A stretch of 64,000 bases of DNA from Paramoeba atlantica (Eukaryota; Discosea): the NCBI GenBank assembly GCA_977017575.1, contig CDRNVI010000009.1, forward strand, positions 682,001 to 746,000, in the 5' to 3' direction. A program made the translations under genes and the position numbers. Each line of letters begins with the position of its first letter. The first letter of the stretch is position 1. Shown here piece after piece: positions 31,311 through 40,543 of the stretch. The notes under the pieces are model-generated. The model was not told the DNA's origin, ran no database searches, and worked only from the letters and a program-made list of their open reading frames with translations.

Positions 31311-34043
31311 ATGCCGCGATTGCTAATTCCCAAGTGCTCCTTTCCGAGCCCTATCCGCGTGCTCCTGTGCTTAACCCTTTTCTTGTCCGCTACTCGGGCA
31401 CCCCCTAGAACGGGAATCGGTAACCCTCTCCCCACCCTCACCCCACGCATTTCTCTTCCCCCCATCACCGCCGCCGAGGTCCAACCCCGACACCACCAAC
31501 CCCCTCGTGAGACTCACCCGCACCGCAGCCCCACCTTCGCCCTCCCCCCCGCCCATGTCACAAACCTTACCCGTTCCTACGAGTCCTACCTGCAACCCCA
31601 CCCGGGGAGCCTCGAAAATGCGTCCTCTCTCCCCTACGCTCATCCGCTCACCCACCCCTCCCATGGACCCTCCCGTGGCAGCGCGGACCCCCAGCCCCCA
31701 CCCCCCCTACGTTGGCTCCCCCCGCGTGAGACCCTTGCGGGCTATCCTAACCCACAAAGCCGTGGGAATGGGAGTAGCCGTAGCCGTAACCCCCGTGATC
31801 CCTATCCCGAATCCCACACAGGCGCCCCGAATCCCCCCGAGGCGTACAGCCCCGCGCGGGGCGCCTACCCGTGGCCCGGGCCTCCGTTGTACCGTGTGCC
31901 GTACCCTACCCCCTGTGGTTCGTCTCCTGAGTCGGTGGATGAGACCATGATAAAAGGGGGGCACGGGGGAAGCTCGGAAGAGACAGCGTCCCATCCTTTT
32001 TTGAAACGGTATGCTGCTGCTACTGTGGCAGTGGCGAACACTACGGCAGCTACGACAAGTACAAGTCGTAGTACAACGAATCAAGAAGGGGAGGCTGTGA
32101 AGGTGGCTCGACCTACCGCCCATTTGCCCTCTCCGCGTAATCCCCCGTATTCCCCGTTTGCGGATGTCCCGGTGGGTACGACCCCGGAGAACCCCGGGAG
32201 TCGGTTTCTTTCGCGAGCCCCGAGCCCCGCGACCTTGGGGGGTTCCGCGGGGGGAAATCTCGCGGGTACCCCTCGTCGTACCATGACGGAGGAGGAGCTG
32301 GAGGTACGGCGCGAGCTGGCTGCGATTTTCAACCTCGAGCAAGCCCCCTGCCCGTCGCCGTTGCCCGATCAGGAGTACGGGGAGCAGTGTATGGGGAAAA
32401 AGGGAGCCGGGTCGTGTCCCACAGGGTACGCGAATCCGTTTCCTCAATATGTGAAGGAGGGAAAGTACGGGGAGAATCCTCCGATGGTTTATCCCGCCCC
32501 GCAACACCTTCCGCTGGGAAAAGATGAGGCCGAGGAGGGGGACGCGATGCAGCATCTTCTCCACGCCCTGGCCGAGGAGGCGGTCGCGACCCATGCCGCG
32601 GAGTACCCCGTGAGTCCGCACAGCTTTCGTACCCGGATGGATGCCCCCGCCAAGATCCTACGTGACTCCCTGGACAATGCCCGGGCCCGGAGCTGTCACG
32701 TGGTAAGCCCCCTCGGGACCCACCCGCCCGAAATGGACCCCGCGGTGGGGTACCTCGTAGAGGCCGTCTCCCAGCGCCTTAGCCAACCCTTTGACTACCG
32801 TCTGAAAGCGAAGGAGACGCCCAGCGGGCAGGCCTACGTGATCCAGAACGGGTCCTGGGGGGTGTGGCAGCGCGTCCACGAGTACTTCTACCCCAGCCAG
32901 GTTGCCCTGTTCAAGCCGCTCGCCCAGGAGCGCGGCAACGCGGTCAACCCGCAGGGACGAAAGAACCTCTACGGCGGGGGGGACGGCCACTGCGTGTTCC
33001 CCTCCGGGGAGTTCTACCTGCGGGATGCGGTGGCGTACGCGCTGGACCAGCACAGTGCCGGGGTGTTCCACATCCCGGTGACGACGGTGTCCCACATGGA
33101 GGGACTCGGGGAGGGGGTGCTCTCGGAGTATATTACCCCTGCGAATTCCGATGCCACCCCCCATTTGGGATTGGAACGTACCCGGGCGCGACAATTTCGG
33201 CTGTTGTTTGATCTGTTTTTTATGAACGGTGACGCTCGAAGGGAGCCGATGTTTGGGAAGAATCTGTGGGCTACACGGCATAGTCCCGGGGAACGGCCCG
33301 AGCCGGATGGGGTGGAGGAGGAAGGCTCCATGACCGGAGGGAGCGGTACGCGAGGAGGCCGCACGCCGTTGCCTCAGGGTCGTACGGGGCACTACTACTT
33401 ACACAACTCCTACATCTTACCGGAGACATTTCCACGGTATGATGAGCTTATTGCGAGTTTTCGAAATGCCTACGGGTGTGGTCGGACCCCTGGAAAAGGG
33501 ACGCCGGGAAGTCAAGATGGTCGTGGCTCCGTTCCCAATGTGAGCGCGGGCTCCGAGGATAGTGACGCCTACGAGCTCGAGTCCTGGCACCCCGATGTGT
33601 TGCGCTTCCTGAACTCGATTGAAGACCCATGGTACAAGTACTACTCCGTACTTCGTCGGTTTGGATTCTCCTCGCAGACAATTTCGCGAGTCGCGTTGTC
33701 GGTGTATACTGTGCAGCGCTGTGCGGCGTCGGGCTTAACTCCGGACGAGATTGTACACTTTGCTTATACCTCTGCTCACCCCTTTATGCCTTTCGTGTTT
33801 CGGTTATTATCGGGGCTGGAGAAAGGGGTGGGGACTCGGGAACAAGTGTTGCGTGCTCCCCAAGTCATTCATCGAGTGTTGGAAGGATCTTTACAGGCGT
33901 TTAAGCGAGAGACAGCGTCGAATTCTCACGAGCAGGGTTCCGCCAGGTCGAAGTCCTATTTTTCCCTGTTTTCAAGGGAAAAAGTACCAGAATCCCATGG
34001 GAGTTATTATGACTTACAGCGTAAAGCAGATGGATGGTGGTAG
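31311..34043 (+). CDS. secreted PI4K-gamma-like kinase domain protein, copy C
   Basis: A 910-residue protein with a signal peptide (VLLCLTLFLSATRAPP), a Pro-rich low-complexity region to about residue 480, and a C-terminal PI4K-gamma-like domain. It is the least decayed copy: VALFKP with K535, followed by GNAVNPQGRK as in plant PI4K-gamma, FYLRDAVAYALD as the conserved helix, and NGDARREPMFGKN retaining D641 and the distal Asn. The DHGYCLP motif is HNSYILPE (residues 698-705), so the metal-binding Asp is missing. The tail has SGLTPDEIVHFAYTS. It has strong alternating C-rich and G-rich coding segments. Residual activity cannot be excluded. Confidence 0.8.
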   Translation: MPRLLIPKCSFPSPIRVLLCLTLFLSATRAPPRTGIGNPLPTLTPRISLPPITAAEVQPRHHQPPRETHPHRSPTFALPPAHVTNLTRSYESYLQPHPGSLENASSLPYAHPLTHPSHGPSRGSADPQPPPPLRWLPPRETLAGYPNPQSRGNGSSRSRNPRDPYPESHTGAPNPPEAYSPARGAYPWPGPPLYRVPYPTPCGSSPESVDETMIKGGHGGSSEETASHPFLKRYAAATVAVANTTAATTSTSRSTTNQEGEAVKVARPTAHLPSPRNPPYSPFADVPVGTTPENPGSRFLSRAPSPATLGGSAGGNLAGTPRRTMTEEELEVRRELAAIFNLEQAPCPSPLPDQEYGEQCMGKKGAGSCPTGYANPFPQYVKEGKYGENPPMVYPAPQHLPLGKDEAEEGDAMQHLLHALAEEAVATHAAEYPVSPHSFRTRMDAPAKILRDSLDNARARSCHVVSPLGTHPPEMDPAVGYLVEAVSQRLSQPFDYRLKAKETPSGQAYVIQNGSWGVWQRVHEYFYPSQVALFKPLAQERGNAVNPQGRKNLYGGGDGHCVFPSGEFYLRDAVAYALDQHSAGVFHIPVTTVSHMEGLGEGVLSEYITPANSDATPHLGLERTRARQFRLLFDLFFMNGDARREPMFGKNLWATRHSPGERPEPDGVEEEGSMTGGSGTRGGRTPLPQGRTGHYYLHNSYILPETFPRYDELIASFRNAYGCGRTPGKGTPGSQDGRGSVPNVSAGSEDSDAYELESWHPDVLRFLNSIEDPWYKYYSVLRRFGFSSQTISRVALSVYTVQRCAASGLTPDEIVHFAYTSAHPFMPFVFRLLSGLEKGVGTREQVLRAPQVIHRVLEGSLQAFKRETASNSHEQGSARSKSYFSLFSREKVPESHGSYYDLQRKADGWW

Positions 34044-34439
34044 CTTAAGTGAGGCTTTTCGATTTTTTTTCGGTTCGATTATTTTCATACACGTCACATT
34101 TTTAAATCGCCGCGAGACGTAGATTATGCTTTACGTGTTAATTACGCACCTCAGATCCCCTGTTCAATATCTCACAAATAAGTCACCGCAAGAACATATA
34201 GAAAACTGGTTCTGGGTGTCCGAATATCTATATCGCATACATGTGTTGTAGGAATTAATTGTGTTGTAGGAAATAAAGGAAGAGTATTCAAATTTACATA
34301 AAGTTTTAAAAGTGTCTCGTAGCGGATACTAATTCTTTTTGTCCGAAATCTGCGCGATGAGTTGGTAAGCATTGAATTCACGCAGAAGTTAGAAAAATAA
34401 TTTATCCCAAAATCGACTTTTTATAAACCCCTTCTTTCC
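34044..34439. other. intergenic spacer
   Basis: About 400 AT-rich bases. A short direct repeat, TTGTGTTGTAGGAA, occurs at about 34243 and 34259. The next ATG follows directly on a pyrimidine-rich tract. Confidence 0.5.
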
Positions 34440-34931
34440 ATGTCAGACACACCCACGCAGGAGACGCAAACAGCCGTAAATCCGACGTCAGAGCAAGATG
34501 ATACTTCCATAACAATGAAGAATACATCTGGCCCTTCTATGCGCGATGTGTTCTTCGGATCCTCCGGCTTCCCCCAGCCCTGCCTTTGTTGGGGACTCAC
34601 CTGCTATGGCTTTAGCGCTGCCATGTCCGTCACAAATCAATCTAGACCTTTTACTACGCTGAGCATGTGGATGGCGGGCACATATTTCTTCATAAATGGT
34701 GTTAACCGAGCTCAGGCTGAGAAGCTCGGCGAAAATATTCCTCGGAAGGGCTGGTCTGTGCGTAAGGAGTATGGAAATAACGCCGTGGCCGCGACACTAT
34801 GGATGGCGTGTTCGCTGCGGCAATTTATGATCCATCGCCGTCTGGCGTACGCCGGGTTAAGTAGTTGGACTGGATTCGGGCTTACAACATACTATGGATT
34901 TCGATATCTCCTAACCCCAGACGAGGAATAA
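34440..34931 (+). CDS. small membrane protein, 163 aa
   Basis: A 163-residue protein with a polar N-terminus and at least two probable membrane segments (CWGLTCYGFSAAMSV, MWMAGTYFFINGV), perhaps a third (LSSWTGFGLTTYYGFRYLL). The arrangement of a Pro-Cys before the first segment and a basic stretch after the second faintly recalls the mitochondrial cytochrome oxidase assembly factor COX20. The similarity is too weak to name the gene. No cleavable signal peptide is evident. It stands alone in a single frame between the kinase-like trio and DUS. Confidence 0.6.
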   Translation: MSDTPTQETQTAVNPTSEQDDTSITMKNTSGPSMRDVFFGSSGFPQPCLCWGLTCYGFSAAMSVTNQSRPFTTLSMWMAGTYFFINGVNRAQAEKLGENIPRKGWSVRKEYGNNAVAATLWMACSLRQFMIHRRLAYAGLSSWTGFGLTTYYGFRYLLTPDEE

Positions 34932-35291
34932 TTTCGCTATCTCCGAAATGTGTGAAAAACGCAACGTGGAGAGGAAGCACTTCTACTAATTGGCATTTAT
35001 TTCGGTTTTACATTGATGCTCTCAGGAGTCAACATTTCAAATGATTAGTAGACGTAGTCAGATGATGTCAGAACAATATTGGTTAAATGCTTTTGAACAC
35101 CAGTGGTACCCTATATTTTTTCAGAGTTAGTGTTTTTTGAGAGCGTATAATTATGAATCTAATTCTTCTGACTCGCAAAATAGAAACAAGAAGTCTTGCA
35201 TCTTTCTTTAAACTCAACTATGTAAAATATATCCCGACGAGCCGAACTCTACACCTTGATAGCTAGCAAAGCGCCAACCCTTTGTTCCTCC
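34932..35291. other. intergenic spacer
   Basis: About 360 AT-rich bases, no feature recognised. Confidence 0.5.
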
Positions 35292-36572
35292 ATGTTTGAC
35301 AACAAAGTAATTGCCGCCCCTATGGTACGCGTCTCCCATCTTGGCTTTCGACAACAATGCGCTTACTATGGAGCTCAGGTCGTATTCACCGAGGAAATCA
35401 TGGCGCCGCGACTAATGAAGGCGACTCGAGAGGTTGTTCCCTCCCACATTCTCCCGATCTACCAATCTGCGCTCTCCGAGGCCTGTGGTACGGAATCTAA
35501 AGAGATTTCTAAAGATTCTTGTCAACTCGATTATCTCATTCCCCCCTGCTCTGCATTACTGCGGGACCGCGTTGAGTATGTTGTCTACGAACCTGTCGGG
35601 AAGAAAGCCAATAAAACGGTAAAACGAGTCCCAGTGTTCACCACGCTTCTCGGAGGGGAAGCTGTTCCTTTAATTCTGCAACTCGCGGCCAGTAACGCTG
35701 AAACCGCCCTGGCTGCGGCAAGACTCGTCCAGCACGACGTGCAGGGGATTGATTTAAATATGGGGTGCCCGAAACGATCCGCCACAGGGAGTGGGATGGG
35801 AGCGGAGCTGATGAAACATCCGGAGAGAGCGTGTGAGATTCTTTCTACGCTGGTACAAAATATCAAAGTCCCGATTAGTGTAAAGACAAGATTATGCGAG
35901 ACCGATGAGCAGAGTGTTGCGTTGATTCGGCAACTGGCGGAGACCGGGGTACATGCGGTGACACTCCATGCACGAACTGTGGAGCAGCGTAGCTCCACAG
36001 AGGCGCTACATTGCAGATTCCGCGTGATTCGAGACGCTCTGGGGGGAGATTTTGCTCCTTCACTGATTTTAAATGGAGATGTCATGCCACGAAAGTTTGA
36101 TCAGCTACGGCACGAAACGCAGTGTTCAGGGGTTATGGTTGCGAGGGAGGCTTTTTGGGATCCTATGGTTTTTACCGAACACATGGGGCAGGGTTTGCCT
36201 ACGCAAACAGAAGGTCGAGATTCTGAAGATTTGAAGATTGTCCAAACAATGCTTTGTTGGCATCTTGCTTTTCACACACCCTTTTCTGCGATAAAGTATC
36301 ACGTATGCAGAGCAATGCAGGAGCAAAACATTTGCAAAGGAATACTTGCTGCGGCAACGTCGGCACGAACACCCCCTGACTTGTGTTGCGCACTATACAT
36401 GTTTTCCAGTGCCGAAGTCAGTGATAACAAAAACGTTCTTTATACTCCCACGTTGTTTGGATTACACATTCCTTTATTTCTTCTCATCAATGCATATAGA
36501 GAACCTAAACAAATTGTAGAAGCACCTGAAGCATACGTGTATCCACCGTCGTACGGGGTACCTACGAATTGA
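35292..36572 (+). CDS. DUS2: tRNA-dihydrouridine synthase, DUS2-like
   Basis: A 426-residue flavoenzyme that reduces uridine to dihydrouridine in tRNA (position 20 for the DUS2 class). The true start is the ATG at 35292; the frame extends 12 codons upstream without an ATG. FMN-barrel motifs are clear: VIAAPMVRVSHLGFR, VVFTEEIMAPR, IDLNMGCPKRSATG with the catalytic cysteine, and PISVKTRL. VTLHARTVEQR and LILNGDV follow in order. An insertion of about 60 residues (KESKDSCQ region) separates the first two motifs. Identification as DUS is firm; the DUS2 subclass is inferred from the N-terminal motif. Confidence 0.93.
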   Translation: MFDNKVIAAPMVRVSHLGFRQQCAYYGAQVVFTEEIMAPRLMKATREVVPSHILPIYQSALSEACGTESKEISKDSCQLDYLIPPCSALLRDRVEYVVYEPVGKKANKTVKRVPVFTTLLGGEAVPLILQLAASNAETALAAARLVQHDVQGIDLNMGCPKRSATGSGMGAELMKHPERACEILSTLVQNIKVPISVKTRLCETDEQSVALIRQLAETGVHAVTLHARTVEQRSSTEALHCRFRVIRDALGGDFAPSLILNGDVMPRKFDQLRHETQCSGVMVAREAFWDPMVFTEHMGQGLPTQTEGRDSEDLKIVQTMLCWHLAFHTPFSAIKYHVCRAMQEQNICKGILAAATSARTPPDLCCALYMFSSAEVSDNKNVLYTPTLFGLHIPLFLLINAYREPKQIVEAPEAYVYPPSYGVPTN

Positions 36573-36770
36573 ACAGTTTCTTCCAGGTAAGTATTGTGGT
36601 GTTGTGCAGAATAGAAAATTTGTAAGTCATTTGTTACTTTTTGAAGTTATTCTATCACTGCATGCAACGTATAATGCACTTAATATAGCGCATTTTTATC
36701 AATTTAGAGTCTACCACAATAATAAATAAATTTTCGCATATATTTTTCTGTTACTTACTTATTGTTACCA

Positions 36771-37019
36771 ATGGTGTTGAACCCGAAACCGTTCCTGAAA
36801 TCGTTGATAGGGAAGCGTGTGATCATTCGTCTTAAATGGGGAATGCAGTACGTGGGACACTTGATATCGACAGACGAGTACATGAACATTCATTTGACAG
36901 AATGCTCTGAATACATTGGTAACGCGTTGCAGGGGTATGTTGGAGAAGTCCTCATCAGATGTAACAATGTGCTGACTGTACGTTCCGGTGAAGAGGATAG
37001 CGCTGTGGAAACTTCTTAA
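36771..37019 (+). CDS. SNRPF: small nuclear ribonucleoprotein SmF
   Basis: An 82-residue Sm-fold protein, start at the ATG at 36771. The Sm1 motif ([20 protein letters not shown]) and Sm2 motif ([11 protein letters not shown]) match SmF, including the NPKPFL start that distinguishes SmF from other Sm proteins. SmF joins SmE and SmG in the heptameric ring on U1, U2, U4 and U5 snRNAs (and SL RNA in trans-splicing organisms). A T-rich tract with ATTTAG lies about 65 bases upstream. Confidence 0.96.
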   Translation: MVLNPKPFLKSLIGKRVIIRLKWGMQYVGHLISTDEYMNIHLTECSEYIGNALQGYVGEVLIRCNNVLTVRSGEEDSAVETS

Positions 37020-37322
37020 TTGTCGAGGGGTATAGTAGATGTCAGAGGTACTCTGTCACATACTATAGTTTGGGTGTGAAGAGCACGTAGGTTACACTTA
37101 AGTAAGAGACTTTGGTCAGATACATGCACTTGTCGAACTATTAATTTAGCCTCTGTCATTCGAACAATTTTTAAAGGGTAATGCAGAGAAGCATAATGTA
37201 AAATTTAATTTTTCCCAATTGCGTAGTTATCCAATTGCATAGCTATCCATTTTGTATTTTACAAAATTTATGCTAGAAGGTGTCTGAGGTTTGCAGTAAC
37301 CTGTTGGCCTGCAAGCGACGTA
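37020..37322. other. intergenic spacer
   Basis: About 300 AT-rich bases. TTGCGTAGTTATCCAATTGC-like sequence is repeated in part (TATCCAATTGCATAGCTATCC). No gene. Confidence 0.45.
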
Positions 37323-38702
37323 ATGAATAGTAAACTTCCAATTAAGTCACAGGAAGAGAAAAGTATTCGTCGGTCATACGGTTCGACTATTAGCATTCCT
37401 GCTTCCCGATTTTCGAAAATAATCCCGAGGAAAATTGATTCATCCCCGAACGACTTCATTAAGCCTCGAGTTCCACACAGACAAATGCAGTCTGCAACTC
37501 CCTACCCTGGCTATGAAAGAAAAGACGTTGCGTTCTCTTCCCTTCGCACTTTTTCGGGGAATTCACCCCAAGTGCAGTGCCCTTTGATAGCTGCCGAACC
37601 TGAAAAGTTGTGCCCAGGGGCTTCCTCCGAACAATCAAACTTAGGTGACACTTTGCTAAATCACACGACAGAGAATCCGGATATAAAAGCCGAAGAAAGC
37701 ATAGGCAACCTTGAGTCAAGCCCTCGGGTCAAAGCTGTATCTCCTATCTCATCTTTTCCTCGCCAGTTGAATTTCACCCCCGGCACGATCGAGAAACAAT
37801 TCAGTCACTTTGTAAGAACGCCGATTCAAAAAGAGAGTCAAGCAGATAAGGAGAACACTTCCTCTTTACACAATGTAAAACGTGCGACTCCAACTCCAAA
37901 AGCTCAAAGATCGGCAAGAAAAGAGAGCACTGCGGCTCCACTATCATACTACAAGAAGTGGCAGGATTGTTTAGAGGAAAAACAGAAACTAATCCACGAG
38001 AAAATTTGTCTGCAGGGGAGAAACACCGAACTTAGGAAACGAATATTACACTTGAAAACGCTTCTTCGAACTTCAGAATCCAAAAGAGATGTTGCGCATG
38101 TTGCGAACTCTACCCTTTCATTACGTTACGGCATATTGGGACAAATAGGCGATCTTGCCATTAACCAAGCTGAAAAAATTCTAGCAGATATGCGAATTCG
38201 TAAACTGGCGCCACCTCTATATGGAAACGCAAGGAAATCAGGTGGAATCGACAAAGTCAGTGGCAATCCTCTCAAAAGCGACCAAAGGAGTATACCGAAA
38301 GCGAAAGGAGATCCTACCTTGGGTGCTGCGTTCGCATCTCGTGATTCATTGGGTGCAGATCATGACACAATTAATCTCGCGGAACAGAAGTCACAGGTGT
38401 ATGAGACTACGATGGAAAATAAACTGATGCAGGAACGTGACCTGTTTCGTAGCCTGTTGCGTGAAGTATTGATCGAGAAAATGTCACAAAATGTGGAACT
38501 ACGCGAGTACCACGAGTCTCACATAGCCCTAAGAGAGGAAATCAGTGCACTGAAACTGGAAATTAGTACGATGCATCGAATCAGTGGTGAACGTGAGAAG
38601 CCATTGGCGTCGATTGCCACTGAGAAAGCCTGTCGTTTACAACGTACGGAGACTTATGAAAAAGCTTTATTAGCATCTTTTACTGTACCGCCAAAGACAT
38701 GA
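37323..38702 (+). CDS. hypothetical coiled-coil protein, 459 aa
   Basis: No family recognised. The first 200 residues are Ser/Pro/Lys-rich and probably disordered. Two heptad-rich stretches follow, about residues 215-260 (DCLEEKQKLIHEKICLQGRN) and 365-425 (REEISALKLEISTMHRIS), likely to form coiled coils. It has no signal or membrane segment. The form fits a cytoskeletal or kinetochore-type structural protein, but there is no specific evidence. Single open frame between SmF and NOP10. Confidence 0.6.
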   Translation: MNSKLPIKSQEEKSIRRSYGSTISIPASRFSKIIPRKIDSSPNDFIKPRVPHRQMQSATPYPGYERKDVAFSSLRTFSGNSPQVQCPLIAAEPEKLCPGASSEQSNLGDTLLNHTTENPDIKAEESIGNLESSPRVKAVSPISSFPRQLNFTPGTIEKQFSHFVRTPIQKESQADKENTSSLHNVKRATPTPKAQRSARKESTAAPLSYYKKWQDCLEEKQKLIHEKICLQGRNTELRKRILHLKTLLRTSESKRDVAHVANSTLSLRYGILGQIGDLAINQAEKILADMRIRKLAPPLYGNARKSGGIDKVSGNPLKSDQRSIPKAKGDPTLGAAFASRDSLGADHDTINLAEQKSQVYETTMENKLMQERDLFRSLLREVLIEKMSQNVELREYHESHIALREEISALKLEISTMHRISGEREKPLASIATEKACRLQRTETYEKALLASFTVPPKT

Positions 38703-39011
38703 GATGGTTCTGCCTTCTTCCACAAACTTAGAACTGAAAGTGGCGATGACGAGGCTTTACTTGAAGTGCTTGCCCCGGTATTTGATGCTTCCGTCATAAA
38801 ATACATCCAAATTGCCAATGTAGAAAAAAAAAAGAGTTCTCTAGATTGACCTCTAGATTGGTTGCCCGTATGTGGATGACCAAATTTTGTACAAAGGGGG
38901 AGATAATTCTTTTTATTTATGAAGTACGTAATAGTAATGTACATTCGGATTTGTGGGAGTAAATTAGAAAACCCGAGCCCCTTTTTTTGTTAATAATCTA
39001 ACAATTAACGC
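38703..39011. other. intergenic spacer
   Basis: About 310 bases, AT-rich. GACCTCTAGATTGG-type short repeats at 38842-38862. No gene. Confidence 0.45.
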
Positions 39012-39209
39012 ATGCACCTTCAGTATTACCTGGAAAACGGAAAGCGTGTTTACACTCTAAAGAAAGTTTCTCCGAGCGGCGAAGCTACTATTTCTGCTCA
39101 TCCTGCGAAATTTTCTCCTCACGACCCGTACAGCGAGCAGCGCCTGATGATCAAAAGACGATTTCGAATTCTCCGTCGAAAGAAAAGGGTCAGGGAAGCG
39201 TCGTCTTAG
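39012..39209 (+). CDS. NOP10: H/ACA snoRNP protein NOP10
   Basis: A 65-residue protein matching NOP10 over its full length: [18 protein letters not shown], then [14 protein letters not shown] and the basic tail [16 protein letters not shown]10 bridges dyskerin/CBF5 and NHP2 in H/ACA particles that pseudouridylate rRNA. The start, length and order of motifs are all as expected. A T-run precedes the ATG. Confidence 0.97.
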   Translation: MHLQYYLENGKRVYTLKKVSPSGEATISAHPAKFSPHDPYSEQRLMIKRRFRILRRKKRVREASS

Positions 39210-39515
39210 TCTTTTTTAGCAATTTTTTTATAGTTTTTATGACGATTATACTCCCGTTTTATTGCATGTAAAATTACGTAATCATTGGGACACTGGGTCT
39301 CCCGCCACAAGCATTTGGAACTAGCGTTTGAAACTCAACAAACTCTGTATAAATACGCATATGTTTTTCACAATTACAGTCGACATACAAACTTCATGTT
39401 CAGGAATCAAGTTCGAATCATTATGGCTATTTAACAGCACTACAGATGTGGAAAGAAATATCATTGAACTTACAGCTCCTTTTTCACTTTTAAAGAGCTT
39501 TTTTAAAGTACTACA
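39210..39515. other. intergenic spacer
   Basis: About 306 bases. A plus-strand frame starting at 39328 overlaps the next gene out of phase and is judged spurious. Confidence 0.45.
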
Positions 39516-40154
39516 ATGTCACGCCTTTGTACCTTCCAGGACGACCTTCCGCTTCTCCGGACGTCCAAAATCCGTCACGTCGGATTTCCTGTAGAATACG
39601 AGATGGAGCGTTTTCTGCAAGGGGTGTTTGAACAACACAACTCATGGAGTGCGCACATTCCCATCGCTGAGTGGCATGGGATCGAGGTAGGGAAGGGCTC
39701 GAAGGCCTCCGCAGTGTTAGAAGTGAATTGGCGTTCTCAGCGTATCCGTGGGATCCCGCAGTGGTCTTTACTTCCCAAATCGGTCCGAAAATTGGATGTC
39801 GGGAGTAACAGTCTGACGGGGGAGATTGATCTTGCTGCGTTTCCACGAGAAATGAGGCACTTGTATCTTTGCTACAATGAGTTTCACGGACACATCGATT
39901 TAAACGCATGTCCACCGGAATTGCTCCATTTGTATCTCAATCATAACCATTTCTCTGGCCCCGTGAGGTTGGCATCACTGCCATCTAACATCCAGTTTCT
40001 TCACTTGGGAAGTAATCGGTTCGGAGGCATAGCAGATGTAGAGCACCTACCTGTAACTTTAATTACATTGGATTTAACGCACAACGGTTTCCGAGGCTTT
40101 GCTCCTGAGGATATACCGGACAACGTGCGAGTTGGACACCAAATCGTGGCATAG
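39516..40154 (+). CDS. leucine-rich-repeat protein, no signal peptide
   Basis: A 212-residue member of the LRR family. It begins with MSRLCTFQDD and reaches the cap quickly (GFPVEYEMERFL, NSWSAHI, AEWHGIEVG); the usual cap cysteine pair is absent (HGIEVGKGS instead of HGxxCD). About six repeats follow, regular in form, for example LYLCYNEFHGHIDL and LYLNHNHFSGPVRL. No leader sequence is present. Loss of the cap cysteines and the leader suggests this copy works inside the cell, or that it has changed role. Confidence 0.85.
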   Translation: MSRLCTFQDDLPLLRTSKIRHVGFPVEYEMERFLQGVFEQHNSWSAHIPIAEWHGIEVGKGSKASAVLEVNWRSQRIRGIPQWSLLPKSVRKLDVGSNSLTGEIDLAAFPREMRHLYLCYNEFHGHIDLNACPPELLHLYLNHNHFSGPVRLASLPSNIQFLHLGSNRFGGIADVEHLPVTLITLDLTHNGFRGFAPEDIPDNVRVGHQIVA

Positions 40155-40543
40155 TAAAAGGCAAATCGTGGACGTAGCACACTGGAATACGTAAACTACA
40201 TGTTCTCGGAAAATGGGCGTCGTTTAACAGATTATTAATAAAAAATCTCGCCTTATTCGTCTTGAAGGCCGTTTTTTATTTTGAAGACATTTGAATACAT
40301 CCAACACATGCGAGTATGAGCAGCTACATGTACATGTATGTAGGTGAGGAGACGATAAACATGTTGTATTAGCTACGAGAACATAAAGCCATCAAGCTTC
40401 CGACGTGTTTAATTTATCATTTCAGGTGGTAAATATGCATTTAAGAAAGTAAATACATGTGTATGTACGTGAGTAACAGAAAATAATCATGATAAAACTG
40501 ATAATTTGATATGAAGCAAACATGAATCTCAGGGAAGGATACA
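40155..40543. other. intergenic spacer
   Basis: About 390 bases, AT-rich, with an alternating ACATGTACATGT tract near 40327. Minus-strand frames here overlap the next gene and are unconvincing. Confidence 0.45.

Noticed and set aside
31707-32621. 304-codon minus-strand ORF
   Set aside because: Antisense to kinase-like copy C in its low-complexity part; Arg/Gly/His-rich and without motif.
34440-34931. Firm assignment as COX20
   Set aside because: Only the placing of a Pro-Cys and basic residues around membrane segments agrees; sequence identity is too low to name it.
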